NCBI RefSeq assembly: GCF_014217785.1
Contig: NZ_CP048814.1
Location: 1,116,001-1,180,000, forward strand
Direction: 5' to 3'
Length of the DNA stretch: 64,000 nucleotides
From: Rhodococcus triatomae
GTDB lineage: Bacteria > Actinomycetota > Actinomycetes > Mycobacteriales > Mycobacteriaceae
A model generated the notes under the pieces. That model was given only the letters and a program-made list of their open reading frames with translations, did not search any database and was not told the origin of the DNA. The position numbers were made by a program, and so were the translations under genes. Positions 1-8,053 of this stretch are shown one piece after another; positions within the stretch are counted from its first letter, which is position 1; every line of letters begins with the position of its first letter.

Positions 1-202
1 AGATCAACGCGCTCTCGGCATTGCGCGCGATCTTCACGGACACATCACCGGCATTCACGACACGCTCGCCACCGGGCAGCGGCACGAAGGTGTCTGCATG
101 CGCAGCGCCGGTGGACATCAGGCCCAGACCGACGGCTGCCGCAGCGCCGAGACCCGCGATACGGGCGGAGCGGCGCAGACCGGACTTACGGTTCTCGCTC
201 AT
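1..202 (-). CDS. MspA-family porin, N-terminal part only (runs off window)
   Basis: Only the first 67 codons lie in the window. They encode a signal peptide (basic start, hydrophobic core, AHA cleavage site followed by DTFVPL) and the first strand of an MspA-type porin, the family of oligomeric channels in the mycolate outer membrane. The ATG at 200-202 is preceded by a GAGGGG ribosome-binding site. Bases 1-214 are identical to 1646-1859, the 5' end of the porin at 1233-1847, so this is a recent duplicate or a gene-converted copy. It is the third porin in a row on this strand, separated from the second by a hairpin at 372-418. Family assignment is from recognition of the sequence; the identity is seen directly. 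Confidence 0.88.
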   Translation of the reverse strand, partial: MSENRKSGLRRSARIAGLGAAAAVGLGLMSTGAAHADTFVPLPGGERVVNAGDVSVKIARNAESALI

Positions 203-371
203 TCGTTCCCCTCATCAAGGGCTCGTCGCCCCGACCTTCGGGGCGGGAGTTCTACCCTGTGATGGGGAACAAGTTAGCTGAAACAACATCTGAATGTTAC
301 CCCTACGTTGCACATTCCTTTGCGGTGAGAGATCCCGTTGCCCAGGCGTGACATGCGGTGGCCGACATAGA

Positions 372-418
372 ACGAGGTCGGGGGTGTGTGACGTCGTCAC
401 ATACACCCCCGACCTCGT
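372..418 (-). terminator. Hairpin between porin genes
   Basis: A 16-bp perfect inverted repeat (372-387 with 403-418) encloses an inner GTGAC/GTCAC stem. It lies 57 bases past the stop of the porin at 475-1143. There is no T tract, as is common for actinobacterial terminators. It probably separates transcription of the second and third porin genes. Confidence 0.6.
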
Positions 419-474
419 CGGAGAAATTGTTCGGTTGTGGCGAGCGTCTCGCCGCATTCCTGTAACGAATCCGA

Positions 475-1143
475 TCAGCCGAGGCTGAAGGGCTGTCCCC
501 ACAGGGTGACGTTGCCGTCGACCGAATCGGTCGAGACGTTGACCTTCACGTACGAGCGAGCCTGGGCGTACCCGGCGCAGCCGGAGACACCGAAGGTCTC
601 GTCCGCGTAGGTGAAGCCACCGCTGTTGCCGGTGAAGCTGAAGTTGCTCTTGTTCGCCTTGGCGCCGTAGCTGTCCTCGTACTCGATGTCGAGAATGGAC
701 ACCGCTTTCGCCTCGCCGGGCCCGATGGTGAGACCCGCGGAAGCCTCAGCAGAGGGCGCGGGGTCGCCCCACTCCTTGGATTCGGCACCCACCTCGCCAC
801 CGGTCTTGGCACCGAAGCTCAGCTGGCAGGCCACGATGTAGCCGGCATCGATGGTGCCGCCCTTGGCCGACCCACCCGACAGGGTGACGTCGACGGTGCC
901 CGAAGCCCACACATTGCGGTGCAACGGAGTGGAACCGAGCGACGGATTGATCAGAGCGGTGTTCCCGGTCTGCTTGACGGTCACCACCGTGCCGTCGAGC
1001 AGCGTCTGGGTGACCTCACCGTCCTGCAACGGGACGAAGGTGTCGGCATGAGCCGCACCGGTCGAGAAGAGACCGATCGCGACGGTGGCGGAGCCCACCA
1101 CCGCAGCGGCCTTGGCGCCGTGGCGCAGGGTCTTGCTGTTCAT
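475..1143 (-). CDS. MspA-family mycomembrane porin
   Basis: 222 residues. The signal peptide is about 33 residues long with an AHA cleavage site before DTFVPL, followed by the MspA-like barrel and a C-terminus ending in LWGQPFSLG. Family members form oligomeric water-filled pores in the mycolic-acid outer membrane and admit small hydrophilic solutes. The ATG has a strong GGAGGGG ribosome-binding site. It lies 89 bases downstream of a second, diverged porin on the same strand. Paired unequal porins recall Nocardia NfpA/NfpB, which make a mixed oligomer; that this pair does the same is inference. A hairpin at 372-418 follows the gene. Confidence 0.9.
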   Translation of the reverse strand: MNSKTLRHGAKAAAVVGSATVAIGLFSTGAAHADTFVPLQDGEVTQTLLDGTVVTVKQTGNTALINPSLGSTPLHRNVWASGTVDVTLSGGSAKGGTIDAGYIVACQLSFGAKTGGEVGAESKEWGDPAPSAEASAGLTIGPGEAKAVSILDIEYEDSYGAKANKSNFSFTGNSGGFTYADETFGVSGCAGYAQARSYVKVNVSTDSVDGNVTLWGQPFSLG

Positions 1144-1232
1144 TGTTCCCCTCCGGGGGTGTCGCCGCTGACGCGGACGGGAGTGTGACCGCTGACGCGG
1201 ACGTGGTCGAAGATGCTGTTACGCAACAATTC

Positions 1233-1847
1233 TCAGCCGATGCTGAAGGGCTGGCCGTACAGCGTGCCCTTCACGTAGTGGTTACCGGGAACCTCCACCA
1301 CGGTGTAGGCGCGGGCCTGGGCGTAGCCGCCGCAACCCTGCACCTGGATCTCGGCATCCTTGTACTGGATGGCCGCGACACCCGGCTCCTTCAGCTTCTT
1401 GCTCTTGATGCTCGCGAATTTCACCTCACCCGGCTTGATCGGCAGGCTCAGCGAACCCGACAGATCCGCACCGGACAGCGACAGGCCGCCGCTCAGCCCG
1501 GCCTCGAGACCGGTGATGTCCACCTGGCAGCCCACGATGTACCCGGTCTTCAACGTCGCTTCCTCGAAATCGCCCTGGACGTCGGCGAACACGTCGCCCG
1601 TCACCCACGCGACCCGGCCGGCACCATTGGCCGCCAGCGACGGAGAGATCAACGCGCTCTCGGCATTGCGCGCGATCTTCACGGACACATCACCGGCATT
1701 CACGACACGCTCGCCACCGGGCAGCGGCACGAAGGTGTCTGCATGCGCAGCGCCGGTGGACATCAGGCCCAGACCGACGGCTGCCGCAGCGCCGAGACCC
1801 GCGATACGGGCGGAGCGGCGCAGACCGGACTTACGGTTCTCGCTCAT
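1233..1847 (-). CDS. MspA-family mycomembrane porin
   Basis: 204 residues, a paralogue of the porin at 475-1143. It has a signal peptide with the same STGAAHA/DTFVPL cleavage region, an MspA-type beta-rich body and a C-terminus ending in LYGQPFSIG. It would form or co-form a diffusion channel in the outer mycolate layer. The ATG at 1845-1847 is preceded by GAGGGG at normal distance. It is the first gene of the porin series, with about 640 bases of gene-free DNA upstream that must hold its promoter. Its first 67 codons and ribosome-binding site are identical to the truncated porin at the left edge of the window. Confidence 0.9.
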   Translation of the reverse strand: MSENRKSGLRRSARIAGLGAAAAVGLGLMSTGAAHADTFVPLPGGERVVNAGDVSVKIARNAESALISPSLAANGAGRVAWVTGDVFADVQGDFEEATLKTGYIVGCQVDITGLEAGLSGGLSLSGADLSGSLSLPIKPGEVKFASIKSKKLKEPGVAAIQYKDAEIQVQGCGGYAQARAYTVVEVPGNHYVKGTLYGQPFSIG

Positions 1848-2484
1848 TCGTTCCCCTCAAAGGATGTCTAACTCTTTCCCGGCCGGTCTGACCGGGCAGT
1901 GGTCCGTAACGGGCCCAGCGCAGTATTCACAGTCTCGATGACCGCAGCGTGAATTCACGATGATCACAGGATGATTACCGACCCGGCAGGACAGTAACGG
2001 CGAGGTAGAGGATCGGGCAACTGAAGAATTCACGTCGATTGCGGTGACATGGCACACAGTGGGGTTCCCGAGGGGTGAGTTCCCGAGGCCACCAGCGGTT
2101 TTCCCGAGATCAGGGCCCTGCGAGCAGTGCCGTATACCGGTTGTTCACCAGAATGTTCCGGGGAACGTGAGAAAAATTCATCCGGATCTCAACAATTGCA
2201 CTCTCGGCGCTTTTCGTATGCTGATATTCGAATGACGCGACATTGTCCGAATCAGCACCGAAACCGCGGCTTCCGGGAGCTCACCCGTGGTGTGGAGGAA
2301 CCTGCCGTCGCAGCCAATCGTCGCCGTCGCCGGCCTCCCGGTCGTTGCCACGCTCGTCCGACGTCGTCTCCGGCAGGACGTCACCGAAGACACGAGCGAG
2401 CCGGGCCCGATCGATTCGGGCCCGGCTCTTCTCCTCCGGATCGGTGTCCGCTGAGTGCGGTGCGGGGGTCGGCTCCGGTATCGG
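1848..2484. other. Gene-free stretch upstream of the porins
   Basis: No convincing gene on either strand. Short open frames here have no recognisable domain or good start. The left part must contain the promoter of the porin series. The middle (about 2110-2250) is visibly more AT-rich than its surroundings. The right end carries the hairpin terminator of moaB at 2398-2428. Confidence 0.55.
2398..2428 (-). terminator. Terminator after moaB
   Basis: A perfect 13-bp inverted repeat (2398-2410 with 2416-2428) with a 5-base loop. It lies 57 bases beyond the moaB stop codon and would end the mprA-mprB-pepD-moaB transcript. Confidence 0.65.
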
Positions 2485-3045
2485 TCAGCCCTCCAGGCCG
2501 GAGAGTTCGGCGATCACGTGGCTGGCGAGCAGGGTCAGTGTCGCCATTCCGTCGCGCACGGCGGGCCGGGACGAAGCGAGATTGACCACGAGTGTGCTGC
2601 CCGAGACACCGGCGAGCCCTCGGGACAGACCCGCATCGAGCGAACCCGCCGACAGCCCCGACGAGCGCAGCGCCTCCGAGATTCCCGGGATCTCCCGGTC
2701 CAGGATCTCGGCGGTGACGTCGGGCGTGACGTCACGAGCGGAGACACCCGTGCCACCCACCGAGACCACGAGATCCACTCCGCCGATCACCGCCGTGTTC
2801 AACGTGTTCCGGATCGCGACCTCGTCCGCGGCGACGGCGACGATGCCGTCGACGAGGAACCCCGCCTCACCCAGCAGTTCGGTGACGAGCTGACCGATCG
2901 AGTCGGTGTCGGGGCGATCGTCGACGATCACGACCAGGGCACGTCCGGCAGTCGCGGCTTCAATCTCCATGATCCCTACCGTAGCCGGTAGCACCCCGAC
3001 AGATTCCGTCTGTGCTCCCGATCGATCGACCGTGTGGAGATCCAT
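2485..3045 (-). CDS. moaB: MoaB/Mog-family molybdopterin biosynthesis protein
   Basis: 186 residues. It matches the MoaB/MogA fold with the VSVGGTGVSARDVTPD signature at about residues 93-108, the molybdopterin-binding and adenylylation loop of the family. Members act late in molybdenum cofactor synthesis, adenylylating molybdopterin before metal insertion. It is the last gene of the mprA-mprB-pepD-moaB operon. Its ATG (3043-3045) overlaps the pepD stop as TGATG, which indicates translational coupling and supports this start over the internal Met26, although the first 25 residues are not typical of the family. The same order (mprA-mprB-pepD-moaB2) occurs in mycobacteria. Why a MoCo gene travels with an envelope-stress system is not known to me. 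Confidence 0.85.
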   Translation of the reverse strand: MDLHTVDRSGAQTESVGVLPATVGIMEIEAATAGRALVVIVDDRPDTDSIGQLVTELLGEAGFLVDGIVAVAADEVAIRNTLNTAVIGGVDLVVSVGGTGVSARDVTPDVTAEILDREIPGISEALRSSGLSAGSLDAGLSRGLAGVSGSTLVVNLASSRPAVRDGMATLTLLASHVIAELSGLEG

Positions 3046-4463
3046 CAGCGTCCTCCCTGGCTCTCGGCGGTTCCGAGGGTGACGTCCACCGTCTTCGGGT
3101 TGTTCCCGTTCGTGTCCGTGTACGTCACCGAGACGTTCTCCCCGGGTGCGTGGGACCGGATCGTCGCGATCAGCGAATCACCGCTGTCGATGGTGCGGTC
3201 GTCGACCTTGGTGATCACGGACCCCTTCGGGATGCCCGCCCTCTCCGCGGGGCTCCCGGGCGTGACCTCGACGACGGTGGCACCGTTGGCGTTGTCCCGG
3301 TTGGGAACCTGGACGCCGATGATCGCCTGGGTCGCCTTACCGGTCTCGATCAGCTCGTTCGCGATCCGGGAGGCCTGGTCGACGGGGATCGCGAAGCCGA
3401 GCCCGATCGACCCGCTCTGTGCACCGGTACTCCCGCCGCCGACGGTGGCGATCGCGGTGTTGATGCCGACCAGCCGGCCGTCCATGTTCACCAGCGCACC
3501 ACCGGAGTTGCCGGGGTTGATCGCGGCGTCCGTCTGCAAGGCGTCGATGACCGTGTTCTGGTTACCTGCCTCACCGCTCGTCGACACCGGCCGGTTCAGG
3601 GCCGAGACGATCCCCTCGGTGACGGTGCTCGCCAGACCGAGCGGCGAACCGACCGCCACCACCTGCTGACCCACCTGGACGTTCGCGGACGTGCCGAGTT
3701 CGATCGGGGTCAGGTCCGTCTTTCCGCTCGCCTTGACGACCGCCAGGTCGGACACCGGGTCGGCACCGACCAGCGTCGCGGGGGCCTTCGTGCCGTCGGA
3801 GAACGCGACCTGCAGCTCGCCACCGTCGGCCGCGGCACCCACCACGTGATTGTTCGTGAGGATCAGCCCGTCACCGGAGAGGACCACGCCCGATCCCTCG
3901 CCGCCTCCGCGGGGCCCGGCGACCTCGATCTGCACCACGCTGGGCACCACCTTCTGTGCCACTGCCTGCACCGAGCCCTCCGGCGCGTTGGCGGTGGGCT
4001 GGGCTTCGCCGCGTGGCGCGTTCAGGGAGCTCGTCACCTCCGCCCCCGATCCACTCCCGGACGCGAGCCCGCCGACGTAGCCGCCGATACCGCCGGAGAC
4101 CAACGCGAGAGCGACGACCCCCGCCACCAGGGCGGTGCGTCCACGCGCCGGGCCACCCTGCGGAGCATTGCCCGCCGGGGGCGGCGGGGGCAGTGTTCCA
4201 CCGGGTCCACCGGGTCCACCGGGTCCACCGCCGGTGGGTTGGCCCAACTGCCCGGGGTAGGGGCCGAAACCGGAAGTATTCGGCGATCCCGCGTACCGTC
4301 CCGGCGCCGGGTACCCGGGCTGCCACTGCTGCTGCTGGTGATAGCCCTCGGGAACGCGAGGCATCTGCCCCTCGGGAACGCGAGGCATCTGCCCCTCGGG
4401 AACCCGAGGCATCTGCTCGGTGGGGGGATTCTGGTGGTCGTCTCGGCTACGTTCGTCCGTCAT
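3045..4463 (-). CDS. pepD: HtrA-family serine protease with PDZ domain (PepD)
   Basis: 472 residues. Order: Pro/Gln/Gly-rich cytoplasmic N-terminus with three QMPRVPEG repeats, one membrane segment, a trypsin-like protease domain and a C-terminal PDZ domain. The catalytic His is in LTNNHVV, the Asp in SDLAVV and the Ser in GNSGGALVN. HtrA proteases degrade or refold damaged exported proteins. In mycobacteria PepD is a target of MprA and feeds back on MprB signalling. I placed the start at the ATG of MTDERS (4461-4463), because further upstream the frame runs through a direct-repeat operator at 4540-4556 and reads as non-protein; an upstream start at 4592 remains formally possible. It is followed by moaB with a TGATG overlap. 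Confidence 0.92.
   Translation of the reverse strand: MTDERSRDDHQNPPTEQMPRVPEGQMPRVPEGQMPRVPEGYHQQQQWQPGYPAPGRYAGSPNTSGFGPYPGQLGQPTGGGPGGPGGPGGTLPPPPPAGNAPQGGPARGRTALVAGVVALALVSGGIGGYVGGLASGSGSGAEVTSSLNAPRGEAQPTANAPEGSVQAVAQKVVPSVVQIEVAGPRGGGEGSGVVLSGDGLILTNNHVVGAAADGGELQVAFSDGTKAPATLVGADPVSDLAVVKASGKTDLTPIELGTSANVQVGQQVVAVGSPLGLASTVTEGIVSALNRPVSTSGEAGNQNTVIDALQTDAAINPGNSGGALVNMDGRLVGINTAIATVGGGSTGAQSGSIGLGFAIPVDQASRIANELIETGKATQAIIGVQVPNRDNANGATVVEVTPGSPAERAGIPKGSVITKVDDRTIDSGDSLIATIRSHAPGENVSVTYTDTNGNNPKTVDVTLGTAESQGGR
4345..4416 (-). repeat. Three 24-bp tandem repeats inside pepD
   Basis: Three near-identical 24-bp units encode the eight-residue repeat QMPRVPEG in the disordered cytoplasmic tail of PepD. 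One base differs in the third unit. In-frame units like this can change number without breaking the gene. Confidence 0.8.
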
Positions 4464-4539
4464 CGCTTCGCTTTCGTCTCCACGCGACCCGGTCGGACGC
4501 CGGTCGCACTCTCGTCTGTACCCAGAATGCCGCGCCGGA

Positions 4540-4556
4540 CTGAGAGCGTCCTGAGA
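4540..4556 (-). promoter_or_regulatory. Putative MprA box upstream of pepD
   Basis: On the minus strand the sequence is TCTCAG, five bases, TCTCAG, an 11-base-phased direct repeat. The same arrangement, with only the spacer different, sits in front of mprA at 6835-6851. MprA is known to bind short tandem direct repeats and to regulate its own operon and pepD. The site lies 76 bases before the chosen pepD ATG. A small hairpin (4562-4579, 8-bp arms) is just upstream. Confidence 0.7.
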
Positions 4557-4613
4557 CCCAGCTGTCGGTTCACCGACAGTTTCCCGACGCACCGTGTCGG
4601 CGCGGCTCGGGCG

Positions 4614-6125
4614 TCAGCGTGGCTCGGGGGCCCCCGGCAGCACGATCCGCACGAGTGCTCCGCCGCGCTCGGAGACGTCGACGGCGATGGTTCCGCCGTG
4701 CTTGACGACGACCTGGCGGACGATCGCGAGCCCGAGCCCCGATCCCGGCATCGACCGGGACGCGGTGGACCGGTAGAAGCGGTCGAACACCAGCTCGCGG
4801 TCCTCCTCGGGGATACCCGGTCCGGCATCGTCGACGGTGAGTTCGAGCAGCCCGTTGCCGAGGGGCCGGGTCGCCACGCGTACCTGTTCCCCCGGCGGGC
4901 TCCACTTGGCGGCGTTGTCGAGCACGTTGAGCACTGCGCGGGACAGCCCGGAATGGTCGCCGTACACGAACCACGGCACCGTCGCCGCGGTGAAGTCGAT
5001 CTCGTTGCGCCTGCGCCGGGCACGCTCGAGAGACCGCTCCACGACCTCGCTGAGATCGACCAGCTCGTACACGGTTTCCGGAGCATCCTCACGGGCCAGG
5101 TCCACCAGGTCCCCGACCAGGGTGGACAGTTCCTCAATCTGCGCCATCACATCGGTACGCAGTTCGGCCATGTCCTCGTCCGGAACGTGCGGGGCACCGG
5201 GGCGCGAGGAGGCGATGAGCAGCTCCATGTTCGTCCGCAGGGACGTGAGCGGAGTGCGGAGTTCGTGCCCGGCATCCGCGACGAGTCGACTCTGCCGCTC
5301 GCGGGACTCGGCCAGTGCCCGGAGCATCGTGTTGAAGCTCTCGGTGAGGCGGGCCAGCTCGTCGTTTCCGGTGACCGGGATCGGCGTCAGGTCGTCGGTA
5401 CGGGCAACCCGCTCGGCGGCGGCCGTCAGCCGCGCGACGGGACGCAGCCCGGTCCGCCCCACCGTGGTACCCGCGGCCGCGGCGAGCACCACCCCCCAGC
5501 CGCCGACGACGAAGAGCACCCAGGCCAGCCGGTCCAGCACGGCCCCGGTCGGTGCGAGACGTTGCGCGATGACGAGGGTGCTGCCGTCGTGCGTGCGTTC
5601 GGCGAGCACCCTGCGGCCCTCGACGGTACGCAGCGAACTGGGCAGCTCGCCGCGAGCCACCGCCAGCTCCGGATCGCCGATCGGGACCGTCGACCCGGGA
5701 GGAGCATAGGTGTCCAGATTCGGGAAGATCAGTGCCACACTGACATCCGTCGTGTACAGCGTCGCCCCGGCGACGTAGCGCGGATCGAACGTCACCAGAT
5801 TGCTGTCGATCAGGGACGACGCCCGGTTGCGCAGTTGGTTGTCGACGTCGGCGTACAGGGCCCGCGAGACGACCGCGTACGCGGCGATCGCCATCACCGC
5901 CACCGCGATCGCCACCACCGACGCGGCGAGCAGTGTCACCCGCCAGCGCAGCGAGATCGTCCGTGTCAACGGCATGGGCGGGCGCATCTCGTGGATCGGA
6001 CGCATGGGGGCCGGCGGTGGCAGACCCGGCACCTGCGGGCCCGGTGGCGACGGGAAGTGGGCGGGCGGGTTCGCCGGAGCGTTCCTGCCGTTCGCTGCAC
6101 CGCCGCGGTGGAAGGGGCCGGCCAT
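4614..6125 (-). CDS. mprB: MprB sensor histidine kinase
   Basis: 503 residues. Proline-rich cytoplasmic N-terminus, first membrane segment near 60-80, extracytoplasmic sensor region, second membrane segment, HAMP linker, HisKA domain with the phospho-acceptor His in DAGHELRTPLTS, then HATPase with N box (VLNVLDNAAKW) and G boxes (DDAGPGIP, GSGLGLAI). It senses envelope stress and phosphorylates MprA. The ATG (6123-6125) overlaps the mprA stop as TGATG, so this start is preferred to the upstream extension of the frame into mprA. The order mprA-mprB-pepD-moaB matches mycobacteria. Confidence 0.95.
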   Translation of the reverse strand: MAGPFHRGGAANGRNAPANPPAHFPSPPGPQVPGLPPPAPMRPIHEMRPPMPLTRTISLRWRVTLLAASVVAIAVAVMAIAAYAVVSRALYADVDNQLRNRASSLIDSNLVTFDPRYVAGATLYTTDVSVALIFPNLDTYAPPGSTVPIGDPELAVARGELPSSLRTVEGRRVLAERTHDGSTLVIAQRLAPTGAVLDRLAWVLFVVGGWGVVLAAAAGTTVGRTGLRPVARLTAAAERVARTDDLTPIPVTGNDELARLTESFNTMLRALAESRERQSRLVADAGHELRTPLTSLRTNMELLIASSRPGAPHVPDEDMAELRTDVMAQIEELSTLVGDLVDLAREDAPETVYELVDLSEVVERSLERARRRRNEIDFTAATVPWFVYGDHSGLSRAVLNVLDNAAKWSPPGEQVRVATRPLGNGLLELTVDDAGPGIPEEDRELVFDRFYRSTASRSMPGSGLGLAIVRQVVVKHGGTIAVDVSERGGALVRIVLPGAPEPR

Positions 6126-6811
6126 CACGGAGGCGTCTCCCGCAGCACGTAGCCGACGCCGCGGACGGTGTGGATCAGCCGTGGTTCGCCGTCGGCCTCG
6201 GTCTTGCGCCGCAGATATCCGACGTACACCTCCAGGGCGTTGCCCGAGGTCGGGAAGTCGTAGCCCCACACCTCCTCGAGGATCCGGCTACGGGTCAGCA
6301 CTCGCCGAGGGTTGGCCATGAGCATCTCCAGCAGGGAGAACTCGGTACGCGTGAGACTGATGGGACGTTCGCCGCGGGTGACTTCACGGGTGACCGGGTC
6401 GAGGGTGAGGTCCTCGAAGACGAGCGCTTCCGAATCCTCGTCCGGATCCGGCCCGGCACGACGCAGCAGTGCCCGCAGCCGGGCCAGCAGTTCTTCCAGC
6501 GCGAAGGGCTTGGGCAGATAGTCGTCCGCACCGGCATCGAGCCCGGCGACCCGCTCGGACACCGAGTCGCGTGCGGTGAGGACGAGGATCGGCAGGTCGT
6601 CGCCGGTGCTGCGCAGCCGCCGGCACACCTCGAGGCCGTCGAGGCGCGGCATCATGACGTCGAGGACCAGAGCGTCCGGCCGGGACGCGGCGATCTGCTC
6701 GAGCGCATCGAGCCCGTCGACGGCCAGTTCGACCGTGTAGCCGTTGAAGCTGAGCGAACGTCGGAGGGACTCGCGGACGGCCCGGTCGTCGTCGACCACC
6801 AAGATACGCAT
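6125..6811 (-). CDS. mprA: MprA response regulator (OmpR/PhoB type)
   Basis: 228 residues. Receiver domain with acidic pocket (VVDDD), phospho-acceptor Asp in LVLDVMMP and switch Lys in PKPF, followed by an OmpR-type winged helix ending in RGVGYVLR. In mycobacteria it controls sigE, sigB and pepD in response to envelope stress and persistence conditions. I start at the ATG of MRILVVDDD (6809-6811); a longer frame upstream would run through the direct repeat at 6835-6851, which looks like its own binding site. First gene of the operon. Confidence 0.95.
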   Translation of the reverse strand: MRILVVDDDRAVRESLRRSLSFNGYTVELAVDGLDALEQIAASRPDALVLDVMMPRLDGLEVCRRLRSTGDDLPILVLTARDSVSERVAGLDAGADDYLPKPFALEELLARLRALLRRAGPDPDEDSEALVFEDLTLDPVTREVTRGERPISLTRTEFSLLEMLMANPRRVLTRSRILEEVWGYDFPTSGNALEVYVGYLRRKTEADGEPRLIHTVRGVGYVLRETPP

Positions 6812-6834
6812 ACCCGACAGTGTGGCTGCTCCGA

Positions 6835-6851
6835 CTGAGATGTGTCTGAGA
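6835..6851 (-). promoter_or_regulatory. Putative MprA box upstream of mprA
   Basis: TCTCAG, five bases, TCTCAG on the minus strand, 23 bases before the mprA ATG and identical in both half-sites to the repeat before pepD. This suggests autoregulation, as described for MprA in mycobacteria. The assignment rests on the two matching copies, not on a computed motif. Confidence 0.7.
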
Positions 6852-6879
6852 AGGGCGGTGCCCGAGAAGGGCCGTGGGG

Positions 6880-7488
6880 TCATTCCGGAATCCGCGGCCC
6901 CGGCAGACTCCAGTGCCGCCACAGCGCGAGCAGCCGCAACGTCGTGGCGAACACGGTGCCGACGACGAGCGCGATGTTGTTCGGTGCTCCCGATTCGGAC
7001 ACCGCCACCACCAGTGCGGCAGCGATCAACGCCGGAACGGCGTACAGATCCTTCTGCAGCAGCAACGGCACCTCGTTGACGAGAACGTCGCGGAGCACTC
7101 CGCCGCCGATGGCCGCGGTGCCGCCGATCAGACAGGATGCCAGCGGGCCCGCACCGTGGTCGAGGGCGATGACCGCACCGGTGCTGGCGAACAGGCCCAT
7201 CCCCACCGCGTCGAGGACCAGGATCTCGCGGCGGAGCCGGTGCACCGCGAAGTGCACGTAGAACACCAGCAGCGAGATCCCGAACGCGGTGCCGAGGATG
7301 GGCCAGCTTCCCAGCGCGGTGGGTGGATGGATGCCGAGCAGGACGTCACGGACGATGCCGCCGCCGACCCCGGTGAAGACGCCGACGACGCACACGCCGA
7401 AGATGTCGAGCCGCTTCGTCACTCCCACGAGAGCGCCGGAGGCCGCGAATGCCGCGATACCCACCAGCTCGAGGATTCTCAGCAGCAC
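6880..7488 (-). CDS. TRIC-type membrane channel (YadS/UPF0126 family)
   Basis: 202 residues with about seven hydrophobic segments in two internal repeats. Each repeat carries the family glycine pattern: [15 protein letters not shown] near residue 40 and [14 protein letters not shown] near residue 125. Prokaryotic TRIC homologues are trimeric cation channels of the inner membrane; the physiological role in bacteria is unclear. It ends 69 bases before the mprA start on the same strand, with the mprA operator between them, so it is probably a separate transcription unit. It follows the rpmF gene by 92 bases. Confidence 0.85.
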   Translation of the reverse strand: MLLRILELVGIAAFAASGALVGVTKRLDIFGVCVVGVFTGVGGGIVRDVLLGIHPPTALGSWPILGTAFGISLLVFYVHFAVHRLRREILVLDAVGMGLFASTGAVIALDHGAGPLASCLIGGTAAIGGGVLRDVLVNEVPLLLQKDLYAVPALIAAALVVAVSESGAPNNIALVVGTVFATTLRLLALWRHWSLPGPRIPE

Positions 7489-7559
7489 CTGCTCAGCCTC
7501 GCACGGACCCGGCGCGTCCGGTCGCGACTCGGCCGGCTGCGAGAGCCCGAACTACGCGA

Positions 7560-7582
7560 GAGTGCGGCGGACGCCGCGACTC
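7560..7582 (-). terminator. Possible terminator at end of rpmF
   Basis: Inverted repeat of about ten pairs with one bulge and a two-base loop, overlapping the rpmF stop codon. No T tract. Weak evidence, but it lies at the end of the mrf-rpmE2-rpmF unit. Confidence 0.3.
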
Positions 7583-7754
7583 ACAGCTCGTCGGGATCCA
7601 CCAGTCCCAGCCGGACGGCCTTCACCAACCGGCGCGGCACCCGGTAGGAGGCACCACCGACCTTGACCTCCACGAGATCCGGCGCGGTGGCCTTCCACTG
7701 GGAACGCCTGCTGCGGGTGTTCGACCTCGACATCCGCCTCTTGGGTACTGCCAT
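7581..7754 (-). CDS. rpmF: 50S ribosomal protein L32
   Basis: 57 residues, begins [17 protein letters not shown], full length for L32. It contains no cysteine, so it cannot form the zinc knuckle found in some L32 proteins. Its ATG (7752-7754) follows the rpmE2 stop by one base, so it is translated with the zinc-starvation genes mrf and rpmE2. In M. tuberculosis rpmF is also a close neighbour of mprA, so this may be the ancestral L32 location with the Zur genes added next to it. An imperfect hairpin at 7560-7582 overlaps the stop codon. Confidence 0.93.
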   Translation of the reverse strand: MAVPKRRMSRSNTRSRRSQWKATAPDLVEVKVGGASYRVPRRLVKAVRLGLVDPDEL

Positions 7755-7755
7755 G

Positions 7756-8040
7756 TCACTGTCCTCCCTGCGTGTCGCGCCGCGGCGGCGCGACTCTCCT
7801 GCCGTAGCGGCGCTCGAACTTCTCCACCCGTCCGGCCGTGTCGACCAGACGGTGCGCTCCGGTCCAGAACGGATGCGAGTCACTCGTCACGTCGACGACG
7901 ACCAACGGGTACGTGTTTCCGTCCGTCCACTCGACGGTGCGATCACTGGTGATCGTCGACCGGGTGAGGAACGCCTTCCCGGTGCTGCCGTCCTTGAACA
8001 CCACCGGATGGTAGTCCGGGTGACCGATGCTCTTCTTCAT
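7756..8040 (-). CDS. rpmE2: 50S ribosomal protein L31 type B (zinc-independent)
   Basis: 94 residues, starts [17 protein letters not shown], the signature of the type B (YkgM-like) L31, and has no cysteines. Type B L31 replaces the zinc-binding L31 when zinc is scarce and is normally Zur-repressed. The ATG at 8038-8040 is 13 bases after the mrf stop; the stop is one base before the rpmF start. The C-terminus ([16 protein letters not shown]) is typical of actinobacterial copies. Regulation by the Zur boxes at 9318-9390 is inferred from position in the operon. Confidence 0.93.
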   Translation of the reverse strand: MKKSIGHPDYHPVVFKDGSTGKAFLTRSTITSDRTVEWTDGNTYPLVVVDVTSDSHPFWTGAHRLVDTAGRVEKFERRYGRRVAPPRRDTQGGQ

Positions 8041-8053
8041 TGTCCGACCTTTC

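Noticed and set aside
1857-2057. 66-codon frame upstream of the porins
   Set aside because: No family, no ribosome-binding site, lies in the promoter region.
4464-4592. Upstream extension of pepD to an ATG at 4592
   Set aside because: The extension crosses the direct-repeat operator and a hairpin and has no resemblance to the family.
3012-6152. Very long open frame on the plus strand opposite pepD and mprB
   Set aside because: Arg/Gly/Asp-rich text without domains, created by the GC3 bias of the real genes on the minus strand.
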